From Rhodoblastus sp963804045 (GTDB taxonomy: Bacteria; Pseudomonadota; Alphaproteobacteria; Rhizobiales; Beijerinckiaceae), in NCBI GenBank assembly GCA_963804045.1, contig CAWDOR010000002.1:1-64000 (forward strand): a stretch of 64,000 nt of DNA, read 5' to 3'. A model generated the notes under the pieces. It saw only the letters and a program-made list of their open reading frames with translations. It was not told the origin of the DNA and made no database searches. The position numbers and the translations under genes were made by a program. Below are positions 36,628 to 45,964 of this stretch, piece by piece; position 1 is the first letter of the stretch; each line of letters starts with the position of its first letter.

Positions 36628-37190
36628 GGCTCGATTTGCGCAATTTCTCCATTCGTTTCGCGCTCGCGGCCCTGGTGGCCGCGAATTGCTTTTCGGCCGC
36701 CCGCGCTCAGACCGGACTGAAACAGGCGGCGCAGAGCCAGCCGGCGCAGATCGACCGCAATGGCGTGCTGATCCTGGTGCGCTCGACATTGATCGCGCTG
36801 GACCAGGCCAACAAGACCGGCAATTACACGGTGCTGCGCGATCTCGGCGCGCCCGGCTTCGCCGCCGCCAATAATCCCGTGCGGCTCGGCGAAATCTTCG
36901 CCAATCTCCGCCGCGATCGCGTCGATCTCTCCGGGGTCACGGCGCTCGATCCGCAACTCAACGCCGTGCCCGACATCAACGCCCAGGGCATGATGCATAT
37001 TGCCGGCTTCTTCCCCTCGGCCCCGACCCAGATCAATTTCGAAATGCTGTTCGCGCCTGTCGAAGGCCAGTGGAAATTGTTCGGCCTCGCCGTCAATCTC
37101 GTCTCGTCCACGCCCGCGCCGCCGCCGCCCACGCCCGCTCTGGCGCCGGCCAAGCCGCCCGAGAAAAAGCCCGAACCGGCGAAGAAATAA
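36624..37190 (+). CDS. Secreted protein coupled to the autotransporter, function unknown
   Basis: 188 residues from a GTG that overlaps the adhesin stop (GTGA), so translation is coupled. Signal peptide IRFALAALVAANCFSAARA, then a globular domain of about 120 residues (RNGVLILVRSTLIALDQANKTGNYTV and LFAPVEGQWKLFGLAVNLV), with a Pro/Lys-rich tail (PAPPPPTP, PEKKPEPAKK). The domain resembles NTF2-like periplasmic folds, which I cannot prove. Similar small periplasmic partners of trimeric autotransporters exist (SadB in Salmonella is a trimeric lipoprotein), but this one is not a lipoprotein. Confidence 0.65.
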   Translation: MRLDLRNFSIRFALAALVAANCFSAARAQTGLKQAAQSQPAQIDRNGVLILVRSTLIALDQANKTGNYTVLRDLGAPGFAAANNPVRLGEIFANLRRDRVDLSGVTALDPQLNAVPDINAQGMMHIAGFFPSAPTQINFEMLFAPVEGQWKLFGLAVNLVSSTPAPPPPTPALAPAKPPEKKPEPAKK

Positions 37191-37197
37191 ACCCGCC

Positions 37198-39045
37198 TCA
37201 GCCCAGCGGGAAAAAGCCGTTCGCGTCGAGAAAAGCCACGATCCGCTCCGCCGCTTGTTCGGGCGTCGCGCATTCGGGGCCGATGACGATTTCCGCCGCG
37301 TCGGGCCGTTCATAGGGCTGATCGACGCCCGTGAAATTCTTGATCTGCCCGGCCAGCGCCTTTTTATACAGGCCCTTGGGGTCGCGCACGATACAGTCCT
37401 CCAGCGAGGTATCGACGAAAATCTCGATGAATTCGCCTGTTTCCACCAGTTCGCGCACCATGCGGCGTTCAGCGGAAAACGGCGAGATGAAGGAACACAG
37501 CGCCAGCAGCCCGGCTTCCGTCATCAGCTTGGCGACCTCGCCGATGCGGCGGATGTTTTCGACGCGGTCGGCCTCGGTGAAGCCGAGGTCGCGGTTCAAG
37601 CCGTGGCGGACATTGTCGCCGTCGAGCAGAATGGTATGCGCGCGCCGCTTGGCGAGCTGCACTTCGACCAGATTGGCGATGGTCGATTTGCCCGCGCCAG
37701 ACAGGCCGGTGAACCAGAGAATGCCTGGTTTCTGCCGCTTCAAACTCGCGCGCAAAAACTTGTCGAGCGTCAGCGCCTGTCGGTGAATATTGCTGGCGCG
37801 GCGCAGGGCGAAATCGATCATGCCGGCGGCGGCGACCGCATTGCTGGCGCGGTCGATGAGAATGAAGCCGCCGGTGGCGCGATTGTCGGCGTAAGCATCG
37901 AAGGCGAGCGGGCTGGACAGCGACAGATTGCATTGGCCGATCTCGTTGATATCGAGCGTCTTGGCCGCCATCCGCCCCTGCGTTTCAACATCCAGCCGGT
38001 ATTTGATCTCGGTGACGCTGGCGGGCAGGGTCTTGCCGCCGGATTTGAGCAGATAGGAGCGTCCGGGCAGCAGCGGCTCCTCGCTCATCCAGATGAGATG
38101 GGCGGCGAATTGATCGGCGACCTCAGGGCGCGCGCGCGGATCGCAGAGCAGGTCACCGCGCGCCGCGTCGATTTCTTCCGCCAGCACCAGCGTGACCGCG
38201 TCGGGCGCCTCGGCGCTGTCGAGCTCGCCGTCCATGCTGACGATTCGCGCGATTCGCGCGGTCTTGCCCGAGGCGGCCACGGCAATTTCGTCGCCTTTGG
38301 CGATTCTTCCGGAGGCCAGCGAACCGGCCAGGCCGCGAAAATCGGCATCGGGGCGGTTGACCCATTGGATGGGAAAACGGAAAGGCCGCTCGGCCCGGTC
38401 CTCGACATCGACGGTTTCGAGGAAAGCCAGCAGGTCAGGCCCCTCATACCAGGGCGTTTTCTCGGAACGCGCGCAAATATTGTCGCCGTGGCGCGCCGAA
38501 AGCGGAATCGCCGTGACGCCAGAGAATTTCAGCGCCGCGCCGACCTCGGCGAAATCCGCGACAATGCGCTCGAAGGCGGCGCGATCGTAATCGACCAGAT
38601 CCATCTTGTTGACCGCCAGCAGGACATGGCGAACGCCGAGCAGCGAGACGATGTTGGCGTGGCGGCGGGTCTGGGTCAGCAGGCCCTTGCGGGCGTCGAC
38701 GAGCAGGATCGCCAATTCGCAATTGGAGGCGCCGGTGGCCATGTTGCGGGTATATTGCTCGTGGCCGGGGCAGTCGGCGACGATGAAGGCGCGGTTCGGC
38801 GTGGCGAAATAGCGATAGGCGACGTCTATGGTGATGCCCTGTTCGCGCTCGGCTTCCAGGCCATCGACCAGCAAGGCGAAATCGATCTCTTCGCCGACCG
38901 TGCCGAATTTGCGCGAATCGCGCTCCAGACCGGCGAGCTGGTCGTCGAGGATCAGGCTGCGTTCGTAAAGCAGCCGCCCGATCAGGGTGGATTTGCCGTC
39001 ATCGACCGAACCGCAGGTGAGAAAGCGCAATGTCGGCAAGGCCAT
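37198..39045 (-). CDS. cysNC: Bifunctional sulfate adenylyltransferase subunit 1 / adenylylsulfate kinase (CysN-CysC)
   Basis: 615 residues in two parts. Residues 1 to about 430 are the CysN GTPase: P-loop GSVDDGKSTLIGRLLY, DCPGHEQYTRNM and NKMDLVDYDR. The APS kinase from about residue 440 has its own P-loop WFTGLSGAGKST, DGDNVRHGLNRDLGF and IFVDTSLEDCIVRDPKGLYK. With CysD it makes APS from sulfate and ATP, then PAPS. The fusion is usual in rhizobia (NodQ-like). It overlaps the cysD stop by one base. Confidence 0.96.
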   Translation of the reverse strand: MALPTLRFLTCGSVDDGKSTLIGRLLYERSLILDDQLAGLERDSRKFGTVGEEIDFALLVDGLEAEREQGITIDVAYRYFATPNRAFIVADCPGHEQYTRNMATGASNCELAILLVDARKGLLTQTRRHANIVSLLGVRHVLLAVNKMDLVDYDRAAFERIVADFAEVGAALKFSGVTAIPLSARHGDNICARSEKTPWYEGPDLLAFLETVDVEDRAERPFRFPIQWVNRPDADFRGLAGSLASGRIAKGDEIAVAASGKTARIARIVSMDGELDSAEAPDAVTLVLAEEIDAARGDLLCDPRARPEVADQFAAHLIWMSEEPLLPGRSYLLKSGGKTLPASVTEIKYRLDVETQGRMAAKTLDINEIGQCNLSLSSPLAFDAYADNRATGGFILIDRASNAVAAAGMIDFALRRASNIHRQALTLDKFLRASLKRQKPGILWFTGLSGAGKSTIANLVEVQLAKRRAHTILLDGDNVRHGLNRDLGFTEADRVENIRRIGEVAKLMTEAGLLALCSFISPFSAERRMVRELVETGEFIEIFVDTSLEDCIVRDPKGLYKKALAGQIKNFTGVDQPYERPDAAEIVIGPECATPEQAAERIVAFLDANGFFPLG

Positions 39046-39947
39046 CAGAAATAACCCTCGCGCTTTTTCTTTTCCATGGAGCCGGATTCGTCGAAATCAA
39101 TCAGACGGCCCTGGCGTTCGGAGGTGGTGGAGGCGCGCATTTCCGCAATGATCCCGTCGAGATCGGCCGCGTCGGACTCAATGGCGCCGGTGAGCGGATA
39201 GCAGCCGAGCGTGCGGAACCGCACATTGCGCATGTCAGGCGTCTCGCCATCGCGCAAAGGCAGGCGGTCGTCATCGACCATGATCCAGGCGCCATCGCGG
39301 CGCACCACCGGGCGTTTCCTGGCGAAATAGAGCGGGACGACCGGGATGGCCTCGGCCGCGATATAGTCCCAGACGTCCATTTCCGTCCAATTGGACAGCG
39401 GAAACACCCGCATCGATTCGCCTGGGGCGATGCGGGTGTTGAAAATCCGCCAAAGCTCCGGGCGCTGATTGCGCGGGTCCCAACTCTGGGCGACGTTGCG
39501 GTGGGAAAAAATGCGCTCCTTGGCGCGGCTTTTCTCCTCGTCGCGGCGGGCGCCGCCGAAGGCGGCGTCGAATTTCCATTTCTCCAAGGCCTGGCGCAGG
39601 CCCTCGGTCTTCATCACCTGGGTATGAACAGCGGAACCGGATGCGACGGGCGAAACGCCGCGTGCAAAACCGTCCGGGTTGACGTGGACCAGCAGGTCCA
39701 TGCCGAGGCGGGCCGCGGTCCGGTCGCGAAAGGCGATCATCTCGCGAAACTTCCAGGTCGTATCGACATGCAGCAGCGGAAAGGGCGGCTTGGCCGGATA
39801 AAAGGCCTTGAGCGCCAGATGCAGCATCACGCTCGAATCCTTGCCGATCGAATAGAGCATGACGGGATTTTGGAATTCAGCGACGGTTTCCCGGAGAATA
39901 AAGATCGATTCCGCTTCGAGACGGCGCAGATGGGGAGATAAGGCCAT
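39045..39947 (-). CDS. cysD: Sulfate adenylyltransferase subunit 2
   Basis: 300 residues from the ATG at 39947, giving the normal start LSPHLRRLEAESIFILRETV. The PP-loop MLYSIGKDSSVMLHLALKAF binds ATP; DTTWKFREMIAFRD and the C-terminal basic RQGRLIDFDESGSMEKKKREGYF-type end are conserved (only partly shown). It forms the ATP sulfurylase with CysN, encoded next in the operon. The divergent cysQ gene starts 102 bases upstream, so a shared promoter region is likely. Confidence 0.95.
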   Translation of the reverse strand: MALSPHLRRLEAESIFILRETVAEFQNPVMLYSIGKDSSVMLHLALKAFYPAKPPFPLLHVDTTWKFREMIAFRDRTAARLGMDLLVHVNPDGFARGVSPVASGSAVHTQVMKTEGLRQALEKWKFDAAFGGARRDEEKSRAKERIFSHRNVAQSWDPRNQRPELWRIFNTRIAPGESMRVFPLSNWTEMDVWDYIAAEAIPVVPLYFARKRPVVRRDGAWIMVDDDRLPLRDGETPDMRNVRFRTLGCYPLTGAIESDAADLDGIIAEMRASTTSERQGRLIDFDESGSMEKKKREGYF

Positions 39948-40049
39948 TTTTCCTTGGTTTTTTGAGGCGCGAAAAGCTAATCCTAGCAAAAATCCGTATT
40001 TGCGACAGTTGGAATTTGTACCGAAAGCCAAAAGAGAGAAGGAAATCTC

Positions 40050-40856
40050 ATGTCCGCGACAGGCCCGCTGAACGATCAGGCCGCGACCGCCGAGATTTTC
40101 GTCGCGGCGGCGCTCAAGGCGGGCGCGGCCATTCTCCAATTCTGGCGCAAGGGCGGGCGCGCGCAGGCCAAATCCGACGGCAGCCCGGTGACCGAGGCCG
40201 ACCTCGCCGCCAATTCCATCATACTCGCCACCTTGGCCGAGGCCTTTCCGGCGACGCCGGTGGTGTCCGAGGAGGCGGCGCCCCCCGACGCCGCCGCCTG
40301 CGCGGAAAAATTCATCCTTGTCGATCCGCTCGACGGCACCAAGGAATTTTTAAAGGGAACCGAGGAGTTCACCGTCAACATCGCCCTGATCGATCGCGGC
40401 CACCCGGTTTGCGGCGTCGTCTATGCGCCGGCGATGGGACGGATTTGGCAGGGTTTTGCGGCGACGGTCCGTGCGGGCGACGTCGCGCCCGGAGAGACCG
40501 ACGCCAGAAAAATCCGCTGGCGGGACATAGGCTGCCGCAGGCCCTCCGCCGCGCCGGTGGCGGTTGTCAGCCGCTCGCATCTCGATGGCGAGACACAAGG
40601 CTGGCTGGCGACGCATGGGGTGCGCGAGACCGCGCCCTCGGGATCGTCGATCAAATTCTGCCTGATCGCGGAGGGACGCGCCGACGTCTACCCGCGTTTC
40701 GGCCGCACCATGGAATGGGACACAGCCGCCGGCGACGCGATTTTGCGCGCGGCGGGCGGCGGCATGGAGACGGTGGACGGCGAAGCGTTCCGCTATGGCA
40801 AGGCCAACAAGGCCTATGCCAATTCCGGCTTCATCGCCCGAGGGCGCAAGGGCTGA
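40050..40856 (+). CDS. cysQ: 3'(2'),5'-bisphosphate nucleotidase
   Basis: 268 residues. The inositol-monophosphatase fold motifs are VSEEAAP (metal Glu), ILVDPLDGTKEFLKG (metal Asp) and MEWDTAAGDAIL. It hydrolyses PAP, the by-product of PAPS use, and so supports the divergent cysDNC genes functionally. Ribosome site AGAGAGAAGGA nine bases before the ATG. Confidence 0.94.
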   Translation: MSATGPLNDQAATAEIFVAAALKAGAAILQFWRKGGRAQAKSDGSPVTEADLAANSIILATLAEAFPATPVVSEEAAPPDAAACAEKFILVDPLDGTKEFLKGTEEFTVNIALIDRGHPVCGVVYAPAMGRIWQGFAATVRAGDVAPGETDARKIRWRDIGCRRPSAAPVAVVSRSHLDGETQGWLATHGVRETAPSGSSIKFCLIAEGRADVYPRFGRTMEWDTAAGDAILRAAGGGMETVDGEAFRYGKANKAYANSGFIARGRKG

Positions 40857-41131
40857 CGAGTCCCGCTCGGGCGACATGGACGATCGTTTCGCCGGCGCAA
40901 GACGTCCCGCATAGGGCGCGCCGCGAGCCGGCAGGCGATAGCGAACTTTCATCCGTAGCCGAGTTTGGCTATATACGGTCGAGAACATTTTCCGGGCTTC
41001 TCTCTTCAGCGACCCCAAAAGACGTCTTAAGTCCATGATTTTTGAGCGGGTCTCCATCGAAAGCAGCTGTGTTCCAGACTGAATGCGTGTGCGGACCATG
41101 GCTGGCGACGGACAGTCAGAGTGAGGGACTT
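40857..41131 (+). other. Interval between cysQ and the glycosyltransferase
   Basis: No gene is supported here. Base composition falls below that of the cys genes (ACATTTTCCGGGCTTCTCTC, GACGTCTTAAGTCCATGATT), matching the lower-GC glycosyltransferase gene that follows, so the transferred block may begin here. Confidence 0.35.
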
Positions 41132-42748
41132 GTGAGCGATTCCTTTTCCATCTTGCCGATCAACCTTAACGTCAAATCTGGAACCGCCGGTCTTTATGTG
41201 CGCGGAGATATTCCGGCGCGAGACGAAACCGGCGCCTTGGTCATTCGCAGAGGATCGGCGGTCGTGTTCGACGGGTTTCTAAGCAGCCTGTTCGAACGCG
41301 AGATGCGCCTCTTCCTCGCCAATTCGGATGTCGAGCTACGGCTGAGTTTCGTTGGCGAGTGCTCAGTCCAAATCATCCATCGCAGTCAAAATGGCGTTGA
41401 GACCTGTCAGGCGGCGCAGGCGTTCACGCATCCCGAACTCGCCGAAGCGACGATTCCGGTTCGAATTTCCCTGGCGGAACAACATACCGGGCGCTTGTTT
41501 TTCATCCTCGCCGCTCACAAGGGCGATGTCAGGCTGGCCAAGGCTGAGTGGAGCATTCCCATTGAATCGCCGCCGCCATCCATCAGGCCCGAAGTCGTCA
41601 TCTGCACGTTCAAGCGCGAAGCGCAGGTCACCCGCAATATCGCTCTGATACGAAAGACACTGAAACAGGCCGGAGTCTCATTTGGCGTCACGATCGTCGA
41701 TAATGCGCAAACGCTCTCGCCAGACGCCGACTGGGGCGATGACGTTCGTCTCGTCGCCCAAAGAAATCTCGGGGGAGCGGGAGGATTCGGTCGAGGCATA
41801 TTGGAAACTCTGGATGGCGGGCTGGCGACCCACATCATCCTTCTCGACGATGACGCCGACATCGATCCGACCTCGCTTGTCCGAATGATCAATCTTCTGC
41901 GCCTCAGCCGCAACCCCGACCTTTTCGTCGGGGGCATGCAGCTCGACGCCTTCGATCCGTGTCGCCTGGCGGACGCCGGCTCATTTTGGTATCCTGACGA
42001 GTTCGAGAAGGTCTCCGCGCGACGGACTCCGACTTCGCTCGCCAATCGCGAAACTCTTGACGACCTGTGCAGGCTCTCGAGAAGCAATTTCAATGGATGG
42101 TGGATGTTCGGCGGCTCGGTCGAAGCCTTTCGCAAATTCGGAATGCCGCTCCCTTGTTTCGTCCATCTCGATGACGTCGAGTTCGGCGTTCGCATTGCGC
42201 AAAATGGCGGCGACACCGTCAATTTCCCGGGCGTGGCGATCTGGCACGAACCCTATTACGCAAAGCTCGAAGGATGGTTCGCCTATTACAATATCCGCAA
42301 CGAACTCATCCGACAGGCCTGTCAAAGCGAAAATCCGGTACGTCTCTCGCGTCTTCTCAAGCGCTTGCGGCGACGCCACCGGAAATTTCTCCTTACCTAC
42401 CAATATGGCGCAGCAGCGCTTCTATCCCTCGCAATCGAAGATTTCCTTCGCGGCCCCTCGCTGCTCGCCAAGGATGACCCGGAAGGCATTCACGCGCGCG
42501 TCCTTTCGACCTATCGGCAAAGCAACGGCAATCACTCCATAATCCCGTTTTCGATCTCGTCATTCCGATACCGGTCGCCGCGACCGGGCTCGTCGTTCAA
42601 GGCTTTTATCGACCGACTGACCCTGAACGGACATATTTTATCGACCCGTCGCGCCAACAGCGATGAACTCGTTCTGTTCGCGAGCGCTGCGGAGATTGAC
42701 GAGCGCAAGATCGTCGGTGGCTTGGCCTGGGCTTATGGCGATCCATAG
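41132..42748 (+). CDS. Family 2 glycosyltransferase, GlfT2-like (galactofuranosyltransferase type)
   Basis: 538 residues from the GTG at 41132 with GAGGGA upstream; an upstream TTG at 41042 lacks a site. An N-terminal beta-rich domain of about 150 residues precedes the GT-A core: VVICTFKRE at 155-163, QRNLGGAGGFGRG near 210-222, and the metal motif DDDAD at 239-243. WWMFGGS and FVHLDDVEFGVRI are the acceptor/catalytic segments. This layout is that of GlfT2 galactan polymerases. The frame stops at an amber codon (42746-42748), but the same frame continues for 82 codons, so the gene may be truncated. Lower GC than the neighbours. Confidence 0.85.
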   Translation: MSDSFSILPINLNVKSGTAGLYVRGDIPARDETGALVIRRGSAVVFDGFLSSLFEREMRLFLANSDVELRLSFVGECSVQIIHRSQNGVETCQAAQAFTHPELAEATIPVRISLAEQHTGRLFFILAAHKGDVRLAKAEWSIPIESPPPSIRPEVVICTFKREAQVTRNIALIRKTLKQAGVSFGVTIVDNAQTLSPDADWGDDVRLVAQRNLGGAGGFGRGILETLDGGLATHIILLDDDADIDPTSLVRMINLLRLSRNPDLFVGGMQLDAFDPCRLADAGSFWYPDEFEKVSARRTPTSLANRETLDDLCRLSRSNFNGWWMFGGSVEAFRKFGMPLPCFVHLDDVEFGVRIAQNGGDTVNFPGVAIWHEPYYAKLEGWFAYYNIRNELIRQACQSENPVRLSRLLKRLRRRHRKFLLTYQYGAAALLSLAIEDFLRGPSLLAKDDPEGIHARVLSTYRQSNGNHSIIPFSISSFRYRSPRPGSSFKAFIDRLTLNGHILSTRRANSDELVLFASAAEIDERKIVGGLAWAYGDP

Positions 42749-42997
42749 TCGCACAAATTGCATAAATACGAGATGGATCGCGCGGCCTACCGAAATTGCG
42801 AGGCGGAATTCGCTAAAGCCATCGGCGCGCTCGGAGGTTCATATGCGAGAGTCGCCGAAGATTGGAAATCGGCATATGTGAATTTGACCTCGTTGGACTT
42901 CTGGCGCGCCATTTCTTTCGAGCCACAGCCCTTGGCCGTGTCGCCAATCCATTCCGACGCGACAGGGAAAAAATCGGTGGGCGCGGTTTCTCTTTGA
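42749..42997 (+). pseudogene. Probable severed C-terminal piece of the glycosyltransferase
   Basis: Eighty-two codons, in the same frame as the glycosyltransferase and directly after its amber stop. The sequence looks coding: AAYRNCEAEFAKAIGALGGS then WKSAYVNLTSLDFWRAISF, like the helical end of GlfT2-type enzymes, which finish with an LTS-xxW pattern. It could be made separately from the ATG at 42773, but no ribosome site is evident. Readthrough, a nonsense mutation and a sequencing error are the three explanations. Confidence 0.55.
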
Positions 42998-43175
42998 CCG
43001 CGCGTCGGTAAGCGCCAGATTGCCTTCGGCCTGTTCTCAGAAAAGGTCCAACCGCAGCGCGCGCCGGTCGGTGAGGTCAAGCCGGGGTCGCCGGACGAGC
43101 GGTCGCCGCAATGCTTATGGGCCACTCGGTTCCCAGGGCGACGCCCGACGGCCTGGCTGCATTTCGGCTTTTCCC

Positions 43176-44558
43176 CTATCCCGCGCCCAAAGGTTCGGCG
43201 TGGCCGACGACGCGCAGCAGATGCGGCATTTTTTCGCGCAAGGCCCGTTCGACCTCGTCCATGGCCTCGTGGGTCGCGGTCACCGTCAGAGCCGGGCAGA
43301 CGCGGGCGTGAAAATTGACCACCAGCCCCTCCTGGGTGAGGCGGGCGCGCACGTCGTGAATATCGCTGACCACAGCGTCTTTGGCCGCCGCCTCTTGCAA
43401 GGCGGCGGTGATGGCGGCGAGGGTGGCGGGGTCGGATTCATGGCCGGTGAGCTTGCGGTCCTGCAAGGGCTCGATATGGCTTTCGACCTCGATGTCATCG
43501 CCGATCTCGGCGCGAATATCGTCCTCCAGCGCGCTGGCTATGGCATGGGCTTCGCCATGGCTCAGCGAGCCGTCCAGCTCCAGATCGAAGGCGATGCAGT
43601 CGCGGTCGCCGAGATGCTGGACGAAAATATGATGCACGGCGAGTTTCTTGCGCGCGGCGATCAGGGCGATGCGCTCGGCGAGGGTCTCGTCGTCGAGCGC
43701 CTTGGGCGCCGAGACAATGCTGGCCTCGGTCTCCGGCGACACCAGCGCGATTTTCTCGCGCACGGCGGCTTCGATTTCCGCGACGCGCTCCATGGGCAGG
43801 GCGCGGGCCACGTCGATGAAAATTTCGCCGAGGATATGCGGGCCATTGGGGCGTAATTTGATGTTTTCCACCGCGACCACGCCGGGAACATGGGCGATGG
43901 CCTCGCGCAGCCGCTCCGCCAACCCTTCCGGGGCGCGGTCGAGCAGAGTGTCCAGGGTTTCGCGGCCGAGATGGATGCCGGCGTAGCCGATGAACAGGGC
44001 GACGCCGATGGCGGCCAGGGCGTCGCCCTGCTTGAAGCCATAGGCGTTGCCGATCAGGCCGATCAGCACCAGCACGGAGGCGACGAGATCGCTGGCGAAA
44101 TGCATGGCGTCCGCCGCCAGCGCATGGCTGCCTGTCTTGTCCGCGACCTTTTTCAGCGCCAGGAAGCGGACGCTGTCCACGGCGATGGACACGCCCAGCA
44201 CGCCAAAGGCCCACCAGGAGGATTCGATCAGCTCGCCGCCCTGGCGCAGCCGTTCGATCGCGGTCATCAGCACATAGAGCGCCAGCCCCGCGAGCAGGCC
44301 GGTTTCGGCCAAAGCCGAGAGCGATTCATATTTGCCATGGCCGTAGTGATGGCTCGCGTCGGCGGGCTTGTTGGCCTGGCGCACGGCGAAATAGGTGAGG
44401 AGGGTGGCGCCCGTGTCCAGGCCGTTATGGGCGGCTTCCGACAGCAGCGCCAGCGAGCCCGAGGCCAGGCCGGCGGCCAGTTTGCCCAGGGTCAGCAGGG
44501 CGCTGGCGGCGACCGAGCCGAGCGCGGCCTTTTCCTTGAGCGCGGCGTTTTCGGTCAC
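43176..44558 (-). CDS. Cation diffusion facilitator family transporter with long C-terminal domain
   Basis: 460 residues from a GTG with a strong AGGAGG site at 44558. The six-helix membrane part has the two metal pairs HNGLD (helix 2) and HFASD (helix 5), close to the HxxxD of zinc/iron/manganese CDF pumps; SHHYGHGKYE is the histidine loop. After residue about 210 comes a cytoplasmic region of about 250 residues, twice the usual length, looking like two or three stacked metallochaperone-like domains (AVENIKLRPNGPHILGEIFI, HHIFVQHLGDRDCIAFDLEL, VVNFHARVCPALTVTATHEA). It exports divalent metals; the exact metal is unknown. Confidence 0.9.
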   Translation of the reverse strand: MTENAALKEKAALGSVAASALLTLGKLAAGLASGSLALLSEAAHNGLDTGATLLTYFAVRQANKPADASHHYGHGKYESLSALAETGLLAGLALYVLMTAIERLRQGGELIESSWWAFGVLGVSIAVDSVRFLALKKVADKTGSHALAADAMHFASDLVASVLVLIGLIGNAYGFKQGDALAAIGVALFIGYAGIHLGRETLDTLLDRAPEGLAERLREAIAHVPGVVAVENIKLRPNGPHILGEIFIDVARALPMERVAEIEAAVREKIALVSPETEASIVSAPKALDDETLAERIALIAARKKLAVHHIFVQHLGDRDCIAFDLELDGSLSHGEAHAIASALEDDIRAEIGDDIEVESHIEPLQDRKLTGHESDPATLAAITAALQEAAAKDAVVSDIHDVRARLTQEGLVVNFHARVCPALTVTATHEAMDEVERALREKMPHLLRVVGHAEPLGAG

Positions 44559-44685
44559 GGGCTCCTCCTGTTCCGCGGACCGATAGCAGAAGCGCGACGA
44601 CGGCGGCAAGCCGGCAAAAAAATATTTCCGCCCGAAGCAAAAAGCTTAGCCCCATGCTAAAAAAGGAAAAAAGGGAGTGAGAGAC

Positions 44686-45126
44686 GTGCGTTACCTTCAC
44701 ACCATGATCCGCGTGAGCGATCTCGAGGCCGCGCTGGATTTCTTCATCGCCAAGCTGGGCCTTGTCGAGGTCCGCCGCATCGAAAACGCGCAAGGGCGGT
44801 TCACCCTGGTGTTTCTGGCGGCGGATGGCGATGTCGCCCGCGCCGCCGACACCGCCTCGCCCTGCGTCGAACTGACCTATAACTGGGATCCCGAAACCTA
44901 TGCCGGCGGGCGCAATTTCGGCCATCTCGCCTATGAGACCGACGATATTTACGCGCTTTGCGACAAGCTGCAACAGGCGGGGGTGACCATCAACCGGCCG
45001 CCGCGCGACGGGCGCATGGCCTTCATCCGCACGCCCGACGGCATTTCCATCGAATTGCTGCAAAAGGGCGCCGCCCTGCCGGCTCGGGAGCCCTGGGCCA
45101 GCGCCGCCAATAGCGGCGTCTGGTGA
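44686..45126 (+). CDS. gloA: Lactoylglutathione lyase (glyoxalase I)
   Basis: 146 residues from the GTG at 44686, giving the normal start MRYLHTMIRV; an earlier GTG at 44677 is possible. Metal ligands are visible in order: His in YLHTMIRV, Glu in VELTYNWD, His in NFGHLAYETDD and Glu in ISIELLQKG. It isomerises the methylglyoxal-glutathione adduct. Its stop overlaps the next gene's start (TGATG), coupling it to a class II aldolase. Confidence 0.93.
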   Translation: MRYLHTMIRVSDLEAALDFFIAKLGLVEVRRIENAQGRFTLVFLAADGDVARAADTASPCVELTYNWDPETYAGGRNFGHLAYETDDIYALCDKLQQAGVTINRPPRDGRMAFIRTPDGISIELLQKGAALPAREPWASAANSGVW

Positions 45127-45785
45127 TGGATCAGCTCGAAGCGCGGCGAAAGCTGGTCGCCGCCTGCCAGACCATGAACGCCAAGGGTTTCAATCTGGGC
45201 GCGGCGGGCAATGTCTCCCTGCGCTTGGGCGAGGCCATGCTGATCACGCCGAGCGGCGTCGATTACGACCGGATGACCCCGGATTTGATCCTGCTCCAGA
45301 GGCTCGACGCCGAAACGCCGGCGCGCGACGCCGCCACCGGCGTCAAGGCGTCGAGCGAATGGCGCTTCCACCGCGATATTTTGCGCGCTCGCCCGGATGT
45401 CCACGCGGTCGTGCACAGCCACGCGCCCTATGCGACGGTGATGTCCATGTTGCGCCGTCCCATTCCCGCCAGCCACTACATGATCGCCGCTTTCGGCGGT
45501 TCGCGGATCGAATGCGTCGACTACGCGCCGTTTGGCACTCAAGATCTGTCCGATCTGGCCCTGGCCGGGCTGGGCGATCGGCTTGGCGTGCTGCTCGGCA
45601 GCCATGGCATGATCGCCGTCGGGCCGGATCTCGACCGCGCCCTGTGGCTGGCCGGCGAATTGGAGACGCTCGCCCGCTTGCATTATCTCGCCAGCCTGGC
45701 CGGCGCCCCGGCGTTGCTCGACGAGGCCCATATTGGCGAAATGGTCGAGAGATTCGCGGGTTACGGTCCGGGCGCCAAAGGTTAA
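45126..45785 (+). CDS. Class II aldolase/adducin family protein (FucA-like)
   Basis: 219 residues. The zinc site is complete: SSEWRFHRDIL (Glu), HAVVHSHAPYAT (two His) and GSHGMIAVGP (His). NLGAAGNVSLRLGE is the substrate loop. It resembles L-fuculose-phosphate aldolase; the sugar is unknown. Coupling to gloA suggests that aldol cleavage products feed into aldehyde detoxification. A perfect CtrA box overlaps its stop codon. Confidence 0.85.
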   Translation: MDQLEARRKLVAACQTMNAKGFNLGAAGNVSLRLGEAMLITPSGVDYDRMTPDLILLQRLDAETPARDAATGVKASSEWRFHRDILRARPDVHAVVHSHAPYATVMSMLRRPIPASHYMIAAFGGSRIECVDYAPFGTQDLSDLALAGLGDRLGVLLGSHGMIAVGPDLDRALWLAGELETLARLHYLASLAGAPALLDEAHIGEMVERFAGYGPGAKG

Positions 45786-45796
45786 TTTTTAGTTAA
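45782..45796. promoter_or_regulatory. Perfect CtrA binding box, TTAA-N7-TTAA
   Basis: TTAATTTTTAGTTAA is an exact match to the CtrA full site. It overlaps the TAA of the aldolase gene and lies about 170 bases before the orphan gene starting at 45965, the only downstream candidate for control. Confidence 0.6.
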
Positions 45797-45964
45797 CGAA
45801 GCGTCACTTCAGGGCGATGATCGGCCGCGATCACGCAAATGTGATTCCGAAGCGGGGCCGGCGCGGGTTATCCTGTCCGCGTTCCTGATGTTTGTAATCT
45901 TGTTCTGCGCCCGGTCCGTCCGGGAATCGGAGGCGTTTATTCCGATCGAGAAACGGAGACATTC

